Below, in pieces: positions 33,541-46,447 of a stretch of 64,000 nucleotides of DNA. Source of the stretch: Amorphophallus konjac (taxonomy: Eukaryota > Streptophyta > Magnoliopsida > Alismatales > Araceae); contig CM040126.1 of NCBI GenBank assembly GCA_022559845.1, positions 51,268,458 to 51,332,457 of the forward strand, read 5' to 3'. Positions within the stretch are counted from its first letter, which is position 1. Each line of letters begins with the position of its first letter. A program made the position numbers and the translations under genes. The notes below the pieces were generated by a model, which was not told the DNA's origin, did not search any database, and saw only the letters and a list, made by a program, of their open reading frames with translations.

Positions 33541-35249
33541 TGTGGATGATGTGATGATGATGTGTGTGGATATGAATATGGTGGTATGAGAGAGATATGT
33601 GTGTGAAGATACGTGAACAGGTAATAACCTAACTCAAACAATCACCAAAATCAGAAGCATGGGCATGTCTTAATGTTCATAAGGAAGAAAAATAAAAGCA
33701 CACGTCGGGGTGTGGAGCAAAGGAATAACATAAAAACACACAACGTAAGTGTGGAGAAAATGAAGTAAAGAGAAGAGCAAGCAAAGATGATGACAACGAT
33801 GAACAATACCCAACTAAGAAAGTGTGATCGCCACCAAGGTAATTAAAATAGCAAAACTAAGCTAAGTACCTTGGAAAGAGGAGGATGAAACACCCGCCCA
33901 CAGGAAATGAAAACCAGAACTCTGTGAGCATAAACGGTCTAATATCAGGCCGCCAAAGAGCAAGATACGGCCTTACGATAAGCCGCCACAGATCCTAAAA
34001 CGGTCCTAAATACAACCGCCAGAGATCACGGAATAGCGAACTGGGACTTGGATCTCCACCTCTCCCGGCCGGCCAAAAGAGTTGGGCCTCATGCTAGGAA
34101 CCCTGTAGACCTGCAAAAGAGTGTATAAGCACAGAAAAATAACCCGAATTAGCCCTATGACAAATGTAGTAACTATAATGCAATTAAACCAAAGTGCATG
34201 CAAAAGGAAGGGTGGATACCTGGGAGGTTTGATTTTTTTTAACCCCTGTGGGGCGTGGAAAAGGTGGGGAGATGTTTAAAAAATGCGATTGAGATGCAAA
34301 GAATGTGGAAGAAGAAGAGGGGAATATGGTTGTGAATTCTATGAAGTGGGGAGGAAACTAAAGAAAAATACAACACAATTAACCCTTGGAACTTAATACT
34401 CCCAGGATTTTGAAGGCTAATGGACGTAGACAATACTTCTCCTTGATGGGTACTCGCTCCAGAACGCGGCAGCACCTCGACGTAAACTCCAGAAATCTCC
34501 TCCTCAACCCATGAACTCAAGGGTTCTATTTATAGACCATCAAACTCTTGGTTCGAGTTGGAGAAATCCCAGCGAAAAAGTAAGATGAAACTTAACAAAC
34601 TCCTGAAGATAAAACTCCCAAGAGTCCACAGAAATAAACGGAAGCTTCTAAGGATCACTATCGAGAGAGAAATCATGAAATCAAAACTCTACTTCAACCA
34701 CGGCGCAACAGAAGAAAATCAGTAAATCAGGACTCTCTGTCACCAGAAACGGTCCTACGATAAACCGCCACTTGGAATTAACGGTCCAAGTATAGACCGT
34801 CATCCTTAGAAGATAAGCTTAATGGGCGAAAACTTCACGAACAGGACTCTAGAGCCAGGAAATGGTCTAAAGTAAAACTGCCACAGTGCCTCTAATGGCC
34901 TTACGATAAACCGCCAGAGCTCAACGGATAAGAAAGGATAAGGTTGAGAGAAAGGACGTTGGCTCTGGACTCTGGTGTCAGCAAACGGTTTAAAGATAGA
35001 CCGCCAAACGTCATCAAACGCCCATATGATAGATCGCTAGAGATAATGTCGTGGCAAAATGAATGAAAGGCCCACTAAGCTTCAACCCACGGAAAACAAA
35101 TAAGGAGCGAGACCCAATCAAAGAAAATGACCCATAAAATAAGCCGCAAAATTGACCAAGATGGCCCAGTAAATGGCGTATAACTTGGAGCATCATAAAG
35201 ATAAATAAGGAGATGACTCAACTCATTGGTCATAAAACGGGTGTCAACA
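33541..35249 (-). repeat. 3' LTR of element B
   Basis: Plus-strand end GGGTGTCAACA at 35249 next to the polypurine tract; the left end is near 33541, where match to 52122 on begins. It carries 21-nt CGGTC dyads at 33934, 33967, 34000, 34749, 34781, 34985 and 35018, and a TATA box (minus TATAAATA, 34534-34527). Confidence 0.85.
34527..34534 (-). promoter_or_regulatory. Putative TATA box, LTR of B
   Basis: Minus-strand TATAAATA in the LTR, same form as in C and D. Confidence 0.5.
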
Positions 35250-35262
35250 GATGCCCCTCCTT
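35250..35262 (-). other. Polypurine tract of B
   Basis: Minus-strand AAGGAGGGGCATC directly before the LTR start TGTTGACACCCG. Confidence 0.8.
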
Positions 35263-36556
35263 AACGTCCTCTTTGCAAGGGAACGAGCGGAGGTGAAGTG
35301 AAAGCAACATGGAACATGGAGGTGAACCGAAAATGAAGCGGAGTGGACTGAAAAATGGGCGTTAAGGTAAATTGACACCCCTCCTCAACCAATGGGCGAT
35401 AAGAATCTTCTGGAAAACTTCGAACCAATCACAAGGAATTGTAAGATCGAATGACGCAAGTCTGGAGGAACTAACAACTAAAGGAAAGGAAAAACACGAT
35501 CAACCTCCTCACTAGAACACACACCTGATAGGCGGTCGGAGCAAGCGAAAAGTAAAGAGACGAGTAACTAAACTCCAGACAGGAATCCTCAGCTAACCAG
35601 ATCGAGCAAAAAGACCAAAGGAAACCTTTCGACTCAGAGTGGAATAATTCTCCTTACTCAAGACCATGGACACATAATTATCCACCATTACTGAGACACT
35701 TCAGACAGATGAGGGCAGATGAATGCTCAAAGATGCGCATGATGCATGCTGGGCTAAAATAAAGAAATCATCAAAACAAACCCGAAGAAAGAATAAAATA
35801 GCAAGATACTCGAGAATAGTATTGCTAGACTAGACAAATCAGGGTCAAGATACTATCTGCAACCACGGCATGCAAGATAGAACCATCGTCCCCTAACTCT
35901 CCCATCCTAACGGCCTATCCAACGATTAAACATGTTAACTTAGATCATCATCGTTTTTGTTAGAGGGGAACATCAGATCCCAGAACACATGAATGACCCG
36001 CCGATTCTCAAGGTAATATATCATAGATACCATATAGTAATGCACTAAGGGAGTAGGGATTGAAATACTTACCTGACTTACCTGTTCGGAAAGATGTCAT
36101 TGAGTGCGATGGCGTTCCGTATTTTTGCAAATGAAAAGGTTAGCCATCAACAAATAAATCCATAAAATAAGCACGAAGCACAACAGATATAACTTTGAAG
36201 CATGAAACATAATGAATAAAGCATTGCAACTCATAAAATAATTCAACCCACAAACGGTCTAGAGTAAAATCGCTACAAGAGCCCCAACGGTCTAAACATA
36301 GACCGCTAAATTACGTTGGTTCGCATCCTTCGAGGCTGGACACCCTGATGATAAACGGTCGAAGGAAGGACCTCCAGAATGACTGTAACGGTCTAACGAT
36401 AGACCGCCAAATTTCTTGAGCATTCAAAAAAAATAAATCGATCGTTCTCCCTCCCTTATTCACACTCAAACACTCAAACGCCCCAAACCGAGCACCGATG
36501 ATTTCGGCGACCTCGGCGACCTACACCATCGGAGGCCACCGCACCCCACCGTGAGG
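35263..36556. other. Non-coding stretch of B with CGGTC dyads
   Basis: No gene seen. Two dyad pairs: 36254/36287 and 36355/36388, each 33 nt apart. These lie just upstream of the plant-mobile-domain gene. Confidence 0.7.
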
Positions 36557-39340
36557 ATGGTGAAAAAACAGGCCGTGAAGCACCTTCAAAAGCGGATAGC
36601 GGCGGAGAACTCCCCTCCGGCGACGACGGACCCACCGGAGAGGGATGAGGGGTCGTCAGCCCAAATGGAGGGAGGCGAAGTCCCCACGGCCGAGGGAGAA
36701 CGTGATGGTGATGGAGATGAAGGGGAGGAGGTTCCCACGGCGGAGGAGGCACCCACGGTGGCGGCGGCCAGCCGATCATCGGAGGTAGGCCGACGGCCCC
36801 AAAAACCTAATTTTCATTTTTTTCAATCCTTTCCATGGATGCATGTGTAGGGAATGGAAAGGGAATGGGTCTGGAGACCCATTAAAATGAATTGTAGGCC
36901 ATTTTGGCCATTTCCACAAACCGGGGAAACGGGGAAAATAATGCCCACTCACGGGTCTGGTAGCAGTCGTTCCAGTGACCGCTACACCCTCAGACGGCCC
37001 ATACTATGGCTGCTAGAGGACTTAGATGGCCCAAGATATGGCCGCCAGAGGATCAGAGACAGAATTTTAATTCTTTTATGTTTTTGTCTTATTTGATTTT
37101 TTGTTATTTTTGTTTATATGAAATGCAATGAAAAATGCATTGTAATGACTGACTTATGTTCTAAATGTGCGCAGGGGAAGAGACAAACTCGGATTTCCTG
37201 GCTGTAAGTCTGAGTAGTATACCAAGCCTTACTGGATTATCAAAGGGACAGACTGGCAGCCATGGGCTTCGGGGAGCTGCTGAGTATTAAGGTTACCAGG
37301 ATCGACACAGCACTGATCTACGCCCTTCATGAGAGATGGGATCCAGTCAGCCGAGCCTTCATCTTCCCGTGGGGCCACATGATCCCCATGCTGGAAGACA
37401 TAGCGAGGATCACCGGACTGCAGGTCCATGGAGCGCCAGTGACAGGATGGACATATGGAGATTATCGAGAGATGGCACAGGAGCTGCTAGGATTGGATTT
37501 ATTGAGGCCCGGGCATCAGTCCTCCATGCTAGGATGGGCGACACTCCAAGAGAGCCTGGGGCTGAGGGGAGCTGCTATATCAGTAGGGGAGCGGCCAGAG
37601 GAGCATATTGGGAGAGTGATATACTAGGTCTGGGGCAGAGTGGCAGCAGAGCCGGGACCCGAGGGAGACATCACTTTGCGGCGCTTCCTGATTTTGCTAT
37701 CCGGGAAGCTTCTTTTTGCGACCAGAGCCGATGGAGTGAGCGTCCGGCTCCTCCCTTTGCTGAGAGACTTAGACGGAGTAGGAGGATAGCATGGGGAGCA
37801 GCGGTCCTAGCATTTCTTTTCGACTCTCTGAGCATGACCAACTGGCAGACCATGCTGGGCGGCTTCTCGCCATTCCTACAGGTATAATGCCCTAAATTGT
37901 AAACTTTAAATGCTTTTCTATATGCTTGCTATTATTATATACTAACACTGACTTATGCAGGTTTGGAGCTACCTATACCTCCCTGGCTTAGAGCAAGGGA
38001 AGGAGCTACACCCCGAGCGGATCCCCATCGCGAGATGGTGGGTGGTAGCACGGGATATGGGATTGATCCTGCGCCTAGCTCGGGCGATCCAGGATGACAT
38101 CGACACATTTACATATGCGTTGGTAAGTTCCCCAACTCAAACTCTCTAAATGCACTTGAATGCTTCTAAATGCTTATAAATGCTGACATTACTTATCTAA
38201 ATGCTGACATTGACTCAATTGCCTTTTCAGGTGCACTGGACACCTTACCGTGACGAGGGTCACAAGGGGCAGCCTTGGGTGGAGGCAGCTCAGGCATACT
38301 TCGGACGAGAGATCTGGATACACTGCCTGAACATCATCGAGCCTCTCCATCACCGACTGATCATGAGGATGAGGGGAGTACACCAGCCGGAGGTCGAGTT
38401 CCCTGAGCGAGATGACGAGCGTTTTGGGAGATCGGCGAAGGGACTGAGCGGTGACATCGACTGGGTCACTCGGGCAGTCGACCAGGTGCGGGACTGGACA
38501 CGGAGGGGTTGGAAGGTGAGGACCCCAGCTGATAGGGACGAGGCCTACCTAAAGGCATACGCTCGGAGGTACGACGATCAGGTATTCCGCGGCGTCCGAC
38601 GACCGGTATGACTTCTAAACACATGCTCCTCAATTTAATTATCTTATTCCTATATGCACTAATACCATGATTTGTTATATGCAGCTAGACCCCCAGGGCA
38701 GGATAGCGGAGTTGCAGGGCCTCCTCCACTCCATTGTGCAGAAGTGGGATGAGCTCCAGCGCGCGCTGGAGCTTCTTGTAAACTTCCTAAACCTTGGACT
38801 TAATTATGCTTATGATTATGATAAATGTGACCGACCCTGACTTCTAAAAATGCAGCGAGCTGAGGGGGCGCAGCGACGCGGACCTGATGCTCCGTCCTCT
38901 TCGTCACAACCAGCGGGAGGCAGGGCTGAGCGAGACGCAGACTTTGCTCGGGCGGTTGCTTGGGCTGAGGAGGCCGAGACTACTCTTGCGGAGAGGGTAA
39001 GCAAAACCAACCGAGTTCCTTAGACTTTAAATGCTTATGATATGCAAATGGCTAACTGTGATGAATGGTAATGCAGGCGAGAGAGCTGAGCACAGCGCTG
39101 GCCGAGGCGGAGCGTGCCGGAGCAGAGGCAGAGCAACTCCGTGCAGAGGTGGAGCGATTGAGCGCGGGGTTAGCAGATTTGGAGCGCTACTGGACTGAGG
39201 CACGAGAGGCTTGGCACCATGCCTATGACATGAAGATTGAGCTGCAGACGATGGAGAGGACTGTGCGGATGATAGGTCGCAGACCAAGCGGAGCGTGTCC
39301 CAGAGCGGTGCTCGGAGCGGCTCGTTCCCTGACTTCTTGA
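36557..39340 (+). pseudogene. Plant mobile domain (MAIN-like) gene carried antisense in element B
   Basis: Spliced plus-strand gene. First exon from ATG 36557 (MVKKQAVKHLQKRI, acidic) to about 36786. Main exon about 37217-37881 has the plant mobile domain: RIDTALIYALHERWDPVSRAF, MLEDIARITGLQVHGAPVTG, then (after a TAG at 37625 and a frameshift near 37789) AWGAAVLAFLFDSL. Further exons with GT-AG borders: 37961-38122, 38231-38605, 38685-38777, 38856-38996 and 39077-39340, the last with a coiled-coil-like stretch (LAEAERAGAEAEQLRAEVER). MAIN/MAIL relatives act in genome stability and gene silencing, and this domain is known from transposons. Here it lies opposite to pol. A CGGTC dyad pair (36994, 37026) sits in its first intron. 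The two lesions suggest it is dead. Confidence 0.8.
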
Positions 39341-40085
39341 CCGGCTCCTCCGGCCATCAGAGGAATGAGGAGGGAGATAGGAGGCAACGACGGGATTAGG
39401 GTAGCACAGCCATGGGGCCACTAGAGAAGAGGCACGAGGGCACTGGAGACAGCGGCGGCCCGGGAGACAGACCGGCCGAGTGACTTGTACTCTTCCTTTG
39501 CTTTTTTTGACGCACACTTGTACATGACTTTGATAGTGAAATGAATATTTTCGTTGTTTTTAAAATGTGGATGGATGTGAATGCTGACCCACTAACTACT
39601 ACCTTAGTACTAACAGAGAGTACAGGTGGGAGAGACACAGAGAGAGCACGACAGGACTGACTAAGAGGGAAAGAGTTAGGCAAATTCTGACAAAACCTGA
39701 CAAACGGTCTAATTTAAGATCGCCAGACATAGAAAACGGCTAAACCAACGACCGTCAGATGGACAGAGACAGGAGGTGGATGAAGGGATAAAACGGTCCA
39801 ATTGTAGACCGCATGGGGACTCATAGCGGTTGTACGATAGACCGCTAGTGCAGAAACCCTGTGTAATCCGAGCGAGAATCTTCTGTGAGAGTCCGAACTC
39901 AAGGATAGAAGTCTCTAATCTGCACTAGAGCACATCCTAACTTAAATTAAGGCTACCCAGCCCTAATCCTAATGCCATAGGACTAAAACTAGAGCTCTAT
40001 AAGTAGGAACAAGCCCAGAAATCGCAGCTCACCATAATTCTCTGCTATAAGCCTTGAAATTTCATCAAAACCACTCAAGAACATC
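39341..40085. other. Spacer between the two antisense genes
   Basis: No gene. Dyad pairs 39704/39736 (32 nt) and 39793/39826 (33 nt). A TATA-like ctctataagta (about 39995) precedes the next start by about 90 bp on the plus strand. Confidence 0.6.
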
Positions 40086-41460
40086 ATGAAGAGGAGCTTT
40101 GAAGCTAGTGCCATGAGGGAGATAGTCTATACCAGGGCAAAGGCTGCTAAGAAAGAGCATGGGGAGCTACAAAAACTGACCTCAATCCCCAAGCACTTGA
40201 GCTCAAGTTCCTCAAGAGAGGTAGGTTGCAATTTGATTCAAAAGTTCATGAATTCCTTAATTTCTTTCTTCTCATGATCTTTCTCTCTTCTTCCTTCTTC
40301 TTTTCTTTTTCCTTTAGCTTCTTCCTTGCCCAAGATGCTACTCCAACCTAAAGTGGGTGGCTCCCATGATCAAGGAACTCCCTTTAGATGTCCTCTCAAT
40401 CCTAAGGGCATGGCACCTCCACCCTTTAGTGGTTCTAGCTAAGAACTTTCAGAAAATTTCCTTGGATTGGTCAAGCATTTCAACCCTTGTAGAACTAAGG
40501 CATCCACAAACACACACCTTCCTCTTCCCAAGCTTTGAAGCCACTCTCCTATTAGAGGAGGTAGAGACCTACCTAGTCCTCCCTAAGACTAAGGCTGGGG
40601 ATGAAGACCTAGTGTGTCATATGGTTGAGCCTATAAACCCATCACTCATTCTAGGGGATTTCATACACAATCCTAAAGATGTTAGGACCATGATCAGCTC
40701 GCGCCATATCCATTTGATACCCATGGCTCAATGGATAACCGCTCATTATAAGAACAAGAGCGGAAGATTTGAAGCCATAGCCAAAGCTATCTCAGTTTGC
40801 TTGTGCGGGGTCTTTCTTTTCACCACCACCGACCACCTCTTGGACATCCAAAACCTTAACATTATTAGTAAGTTGTGGCAGGGTTTATCTATCTCCCAAG
40901 CGGTCTTTTCATACCTCTACGAAGGCCTTAGTTCAGCTTGCCTAGGAGGGCTACTCTTCGGGTCAATGATCGTCCTTGAGTGTTGGATGGGAGTGAGACT
41001 CAAGTTTCTACCCAAGGAGGACTTGCCTTCAGCTAGCCGGATATTTGGGAGCCACCCTCTATTCTTTATAGGAGGCGCATTTGGGTTTTCTTGACAGGTT
41101 GAGTGCCGGGTGGCAAACAAGAAGACACGGGATGATTGGCACCTTTACCTCAACACTTTGCCTATGGATAAGTTCGTGATGCGGCCAAGAGTTCTTTGAA
41201 GCACTACTCTTAGAGTACCTCGACGATCGGGCCTAGACCTGCAGCTAGTGAGGGATACTACCTTGGCGATCTACAACCCGCACCGGTGCTATCTTCAAGT
41301 TGGGCTACCCCGTACTACGGTTCCAACACTATCACACTCCCCTCCCTTTCAAGCTAGAAGGATAGGGACCGAGGAGGACGAGCGAGCAGTCCGGAAGCAC
41401 TCTAATCATGTGGGAAATCATCCGGGTGCGTGCTTTGCAAGCAGAAGTGGCAGAAGATGA
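40086..41460 (+). pseudogene. DUF7745-like (plant-mobile-domain-related) gene carried antisense in B
   Basis: First exon from ATG 40086 (MKRSFEASAMREIVYTRAKA) to about 40220. An intron with donor GTAGGT and acceptor CCTTTAG leads to a long exon from 40318: VAPMIKELPLDVLSILRAWH, LDWSSISTLVELRHPQTHTF, FPSFEATLLLEEVETYLVLP and CLCGVFLFTTTDHLLDIQNL. This pattern (helical N-terminus, FPSFEATLLLEE block, then a conserved hydrophobic helix) recalls the DUF7745 family often found in plant retrotransposons; I name it from memory, without a search. A TGA at 41092-41094 and later stops interrupt it, and 41095-41460 looks like the decayed C-terminus. Function unknown. Confidence 0.6.
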
Positions 41461-43154
41461 AGAGGGATACCGTGTTTATGTGAAGGAATTGCGCAAGATC
41501 CGTCCACGCGTGGATGAAAGAATGAATGTAATTTGAGCTTTTCTTCTTGATGTACTTGAAATTATTAATGAAATATTGTTCAATGAACTTGATTGAATGA
41601 ATAAGATACTTGTGTTGAGAAATGTGCAATGGATTGCTTCATTGATCTTGAATGGATGGACAAATCAGCATAAAATAGGATTCTATGTCTGACAAACGGT
41701 CCATTATAGGGCCGCTAACCACGTCTAACGGTCCAACGAGAGACCGCCAGAGACAACGCTCAGGAAAAATTGAGTGTTTTCAACCCTCTGGAGAAGAAAG
41801 CGGTTTAATCATGGGCCGCCAGAACACTCTGACGGTCTATCGTAAGACCGCTGGGCAGTTTTACTGAGAGTTGATTTTTTAGCTTTCGGAAAGGAAACGG
41901 TCCAATCATGAACCGCCAAAATTGGTTAGCGGTCTAATTGTAGACCGTGAGAGAGCCAGAGACAGAAGACTTGTGAGCTTTGAATCTTGGGCACTTGAAC
42001 GTGCGTCTGCACATACTTAGACAAGAAAATAAGTTAGATCTGTTCTTAGAATCAACCCCTTGCCTGAAGCAAGTTAGAAAATGACCAGGTCTTGATATTT
42101 GGTCAAGGGGTGGAGCCTTATTAAATAGGCAAAAATATAATGAGAAAAATGCGATGCATGCAATGCGACATGATGGTATTTTTGAGTTTTGAAAGTATTT
42201 GATTTTTGTGAGGTTTTGAAATATATGATTTTTGTGGGTTTTGAAATATATGATTTTTTTAGATTTTTTTAACTATATGATTTTTTGGATTTTGAAATAT
42301 ATGATTTTTTTAGATTTTTTTAACTATATGATTTTTTGGATTTTAAAATATATGATTTTTTTGGATTTTGAAATATATGATTTTTTTTTAGATTCTGAAA
42401 GCTAATTTCTTCCCGGCAACAAGAACCCTACCTACCCCACTAGGATTCTCCTGAGGTTGGCGTGCTTTTTGAAATGACAATCCCTGGCCAGGTCCACTCT
42501 GCATGACGGTGCTCCTACCGAGGCCATACCCAGGGTACTGTCTAGTCCTAAAAAGAGCAAATAGAATATGAGGATAAGCTTAGGCCAGGTATAGAGTTTT
42601 AAGGTTTGAGTCCTTCTCACGACAACCCGTTCAGAGATTCGGCCTGTTGTGTCAGGGCTTTGTGTCCGTCATCGAACCTTTATCCATCCTAGGCACGCAT
42701 ACGACAGAGCTCATAACGTCCCACGGGGAAACTGTATTGCCACTCTTGCCATGCCTAGTCTTATTTCCTCGGAGCTATAGACTGTGGGGTACGGACTTTT
42801 GAAATAGATCTTTATTTTTCGTCACGATTGTTGCTCCTTCTCTTTCTTTTCTTTGATGAATTGCTTTTTCTTGTGAAATTAGGTCATAATGGACTGCCCC
42901 TATTTGAGACCTCCTCTCATCAGGGTGTCTAGATTAGTCATCGCCCCTTATTTACCTCTCGCCCCTAGATTCAGCCGAGGAGAGAAACAGACAGGGACCT
43001 TGACTTCCCCCGGATATGGCCAAGGAGAAACGGTGTTTTCATAATTGGGGAACCCAACCAGGGATGCCGTGAAGTGTGTGATTTGCCAAACTCGGAGTCC
43101 TCTTTCGTGTTCGAGGAAGGGACACCTCGCTACCGGACATTCATTAGCCTGACT
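41461..43154. other. Non-coding stretch of B
   Basis: Dyad pairs 41696/41728, 41800/41832 and 41897/41929 (each 32 nt apart), an AT-rich minisatellite at 42186-42395, then unassigned sequence before integrase. Confidence 0.7.
42186..42395. repeat. AT-rich minisatellite
   Basis: About eight copies of a 24-27 bp unit containing gaaatatatgattttt. Confidence 0.85.
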
Positions 43155-44471
43155 CTAAGGATAAAAGCGCTTAAGATACAACCCATTCCAAGCGTGAGAC
43201 AGCTCCTCACCTTCTACATTGACTAAGCGGTATTCGTTCCCTGGATAAGCCTCTCTAACAACAAATAGACCTTCCCAGTTAGGTTGCAATTTGGACCTAG
43301 GACCTCCGGACCTAATGAATTTGCATTTTAAAACCATATCACCTACTTGAAATTTACATCCGATTACCTTCTTTTGAAAATAATGCGAAACTCTCTTTTG
43401 ATAAACGGACACATGATCTGCTGCATTCATCCTCTTCTCATCCAAGAGTTCCAACTGGACGAGCAATGCCTCTCGACGTTCATCGAGATTAAATTCCTTA
43501 TCGAGCTGCACCCTTAGGGAAGGGACTAAGATCTCATATGGGAGCACTGCCTCCATCCTGTAGGTGAGAGCATAGGGTGTTTGCCCCGTAGGAGTACGGA
43601 TAGAGGTGCGGTAAGCCCATAGAGCCTCTACTAGTCGTTCATGCCAATCAGAAAATTTGTGAGATTCACATGTTTTCTTTATGATTTTAAGAAGGATTTT
43701 ATTAGTGGACTCGACTTGACCATTGCCTTGAGGATAATATGTAGATGAATGATGCAATGCAATATTTAACTTCTTACAAAGGTCCTTGAGCTCTTGAGAG
43801 ATGAACTGGGGTCCGTTGTCGGTGACGATGCTGCTTGGCACTCCGAACCGCGAGATAATATTCTTCATAATGAAGCGGCACACCGTTGTTGCTTTGATCT
43901 CCACGTACACCTCCGCTTCAGCCCACTTGGTGAAGTACTCCGTGGCGGTAAGGATGAAGGATTTTTGCTTGGTTTCATAGTTAGAATCACTGAGCGGGCC
44001 AACAATGTAGAAAGCCCACATGGAGAATGGCCAAGGAGCAGAGAGGAGATGAAGAGATGAAGCTGGAGCGTGGATTTTGTTAGAGTGGATTTGGCATTTG
44101 AGACACCTTCGGACATAGAGGGAGCAATCTTCCTCTAGAGTGGGGCAATAATAACCCTGCCTAAGGATCTTCTTAGCTAGAGCCTGGCCATTAACATGAC
44201 CTCCACACTCACTAGAATGGGCTGCTTCGGTCACCTTCCAAGCTTCATCATCATCTAGGCATCTCATGAGCATTCTATTGAGAGCACGCCTGTATAGTTC
44301 TCCAGCAATGATAGTGTACCTCGAGGCAGCTCTTCTGATAGTCTTACACTGCTCGGCATTTGCCCCTTCTGGGAACGATCCATCTTTGCAATACAACTCT
44401 ATTTCACGGTACCATGGTAACTCCTCTTCTTCCAAGATCTCTTCTAATTCTGTTAAAGACATTTCCTTCAA
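43155..44471 (-). pseudogene. Integrase of element B
   Basis: 438-codon minus-strand frame. N-terminal zinc-binding residues H85, H92, C123 and C126 are present. In the catalytic core D218 (IVTDNGPQF) and E254 (YYPQGNGQVEST) are present with 35 residues between, but the first catalytic position is Tyr155 (FYIVGPL, where the family has DIVGPL). The C-terminal SH3-like part (QVGDMVLK, NWEGLFVV) is intact and ends at a stop. With the first Asp gone it should not insert DNA. The mutated residue in an otherwise long open frame suggests late decay. Confidence 0.88.
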
Positions 44472-44519
44472 ATCATCATTCTCAGCCCTAACCTCTACAG
44501 TCTTCCTAAGATTGTAATA

Positions 44520-44900
44520 TCAAGGATCCTGAAGAGAGGGGGCATCTAACCTCTGAATGACGATAGTCTCAGTGCTTCGACTGAGAGGAAAAGATAAAGA
44601 GGAAGCAAGTGATGCCAGCGCATCAGCAAGAATGTTCTGAGACCGAGGGGTATGGATGTAGATCAACTTGCAGAATTGTCGAGCCAAGAGGGTGACCAAA
44701 TCTTGATATGGCTTGAGCTTCGGGTCACAGGTGCGGTAAGTGGATAGAACTTGCCGCAGAACGAGCTGAGAGTCTCCTATGATGTTTAAATAGCGCGCGC
44801 CTAAGAGGTAGGCATGCTTCAATCCGGCTAGGAGAGCTTCATACTTGGCGATGTTGTTAGTAGGAAGAAATCAGAGCTGATAAGCAAAGGGAATCGTCAC
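44520..44900 (-). pseudogene. Second RNase H domain of element B
   Basis: Frame 44822-44520 has GDSQLVLRQV and ILADALASLASS, the C-terminal blocks of the archaeal-like RNase H that Tat elements carry between RT and integrase in addition to the usual one. Upstream motifs continue in broken frames. Confidence 0.7.
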
Positions 44901-45080
44901 CCCTTCCGGAGTGAGGAGAACGGCACCTATCTCTCAGCCTTGAGAGTTGAGTGCACCATCGAAGTGCAAAGACCAGAAGGGATGATGGGTAAGAATAGAG
45001 AGATGCTCATTAGGGAAGTCATCTTGAATAGAATCTGTGTAGGAGATAAGAAGATGGGCAAGGTGCTCAGTCATGGCACA

Positions 45081-46447
45081 TCATTTGATTGCCTTCTGAA
45101 CGATGAATGTGATATCAAACTGAGGGAGGAAGCTCTGCCAGCGAGCTAACCTACTAAAAAGGACAGGCTTTTCTAAGAGATAACAGATCGAGTCCATTAT
45201 AGAGATCAACCTAACTGGGTGGGCTAGAAAGTAGTGTTTCAGTTTCTGAGCCACCCACACTAAGACGGCACAAGTATTTTCCATGGCGGTGTATTTGGCC
45301 TCCGCTGGGTTAAATAACTTGGAGAGATAATAATCTGCCCGCTCTTTACCTTCGTCATCTACTTGTGCTAAGACCGCCCTTAGGGAGTCCTCAATGACAG
45401 TAATGTATAAGATTAGGGGTTTCCCAGGGACAGGAGGTTGTAGAACCGGGGGATTGGTCAAATATTCCTTTAAGTCCTCATAGGCCTTTTGACAATCTTG
45501 ATTCCATTCAAACTTAACCCCCGCCTTTAGCAATTCATAAAACGGGCGGCACCTCTGAGAATGTTGGGATATGAATCTTCTAATGAATTGCAATCGATCA
45601 ATCAATCCTCAAAGTTTCATGATATTCTTAGGCGGAGGCATGTCCATGATAGCCTTTGCTTTGTTAGGATCAATCTGAATCCCTTCGTTTGCTAACTATG
45701 AAGCCTAGCAACTTCCCTGAAGAGACTCCAAAAATACATTTCTTGGGTTCATTTTTAACTGGTACTCCCTGGCTCTCTGGAGTACCTTAGCTAGAATGGA
45801 GGGGTGTTCTTCTTTGGTCCCTCGACTTCACCAAGATGTCATCCACGTAAGCTTCCATATAGACATGCATCATGTCGTTGAATATAGCCATCATCGCCCT
45901 TTTATAGGTGGCGTCGACATTCTTCAATCCAAACGGCATAACCACATAGCAATATGTACCCCTGGGCGTGGTGAAGGAGGTTTTCTCTTGATCTTCGGGA
46001 GCGAGACAGATTTGGTTATATCTAGAATAACCATCCATGAATGATAATGCTTCGTACCCGACAGTGTTGTCCACCAAGACATCTATGTGAGGCAGCGAGA
46101 AATCATCTTTAGGACATGCTTTGTTAAGATCCTTGAAATCAATACAGATACGCACCTTTCCATCTTTCTTAATGACAGGGACTATGTTCGTCACCCATTG
46201 AGGATATAAGACAACTCTGATAAACTTGACCTTGTACAATTTATCGATCTCTTCCTTAATCCTTAAGGCCATGTGGGGGTGGAATCTTCTTGACCTCTGT
46301 TTCACGGGTGTTGTCCCTGGTTTAAACACGAGTCGATGTTCCACTAAGGAGGGGTCAAGACCCGGCATGTCCTCATAAGACCAGGCGAAAGAATCACTGT
46401 ACTCCCTTAGAACCTTGATTAAATCTTCTTCTACTTCTGGAGGGAGA
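45081..46447 (-). pseudogene. Reverse transcriptase and first RNase H of element B
   Basis: Fingers and palm (46368-45787): GKVRICIDFKDLNKACPKDD, YSRYNQICLAPEDQEKTSF, MPFGLKNVDATYKRAM and the catalytic AYVDDILVKS. The frame then breaks; thumb and RNase H follow at 45605-45081 (FIRRFISQHSQRCRPFYELL, ILYITVIEDSLRAVLAQ, YTAMENTCAVLVW). The RNase H Asp expected in the ILYI.. strand is not seen. The pattern LNKACPKDDF is typical of Tat/Athila-type elements. Confidence 0.85.

Noticed and set aside
33123..33549. Short plus-strand ORFs near 33.1-33.5 kb as an exon
   Set aside because: Ala/Leu/Arg-rich frames open in several phases, no recognisable domain or splice pattern.
36557..39340. PMD gene as an independent host gene
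   Set aside because: It sits between pol and the 3' LTR of B and shares B's dyad motif inside and around it; a later insertion into B cannot be fully excluded.
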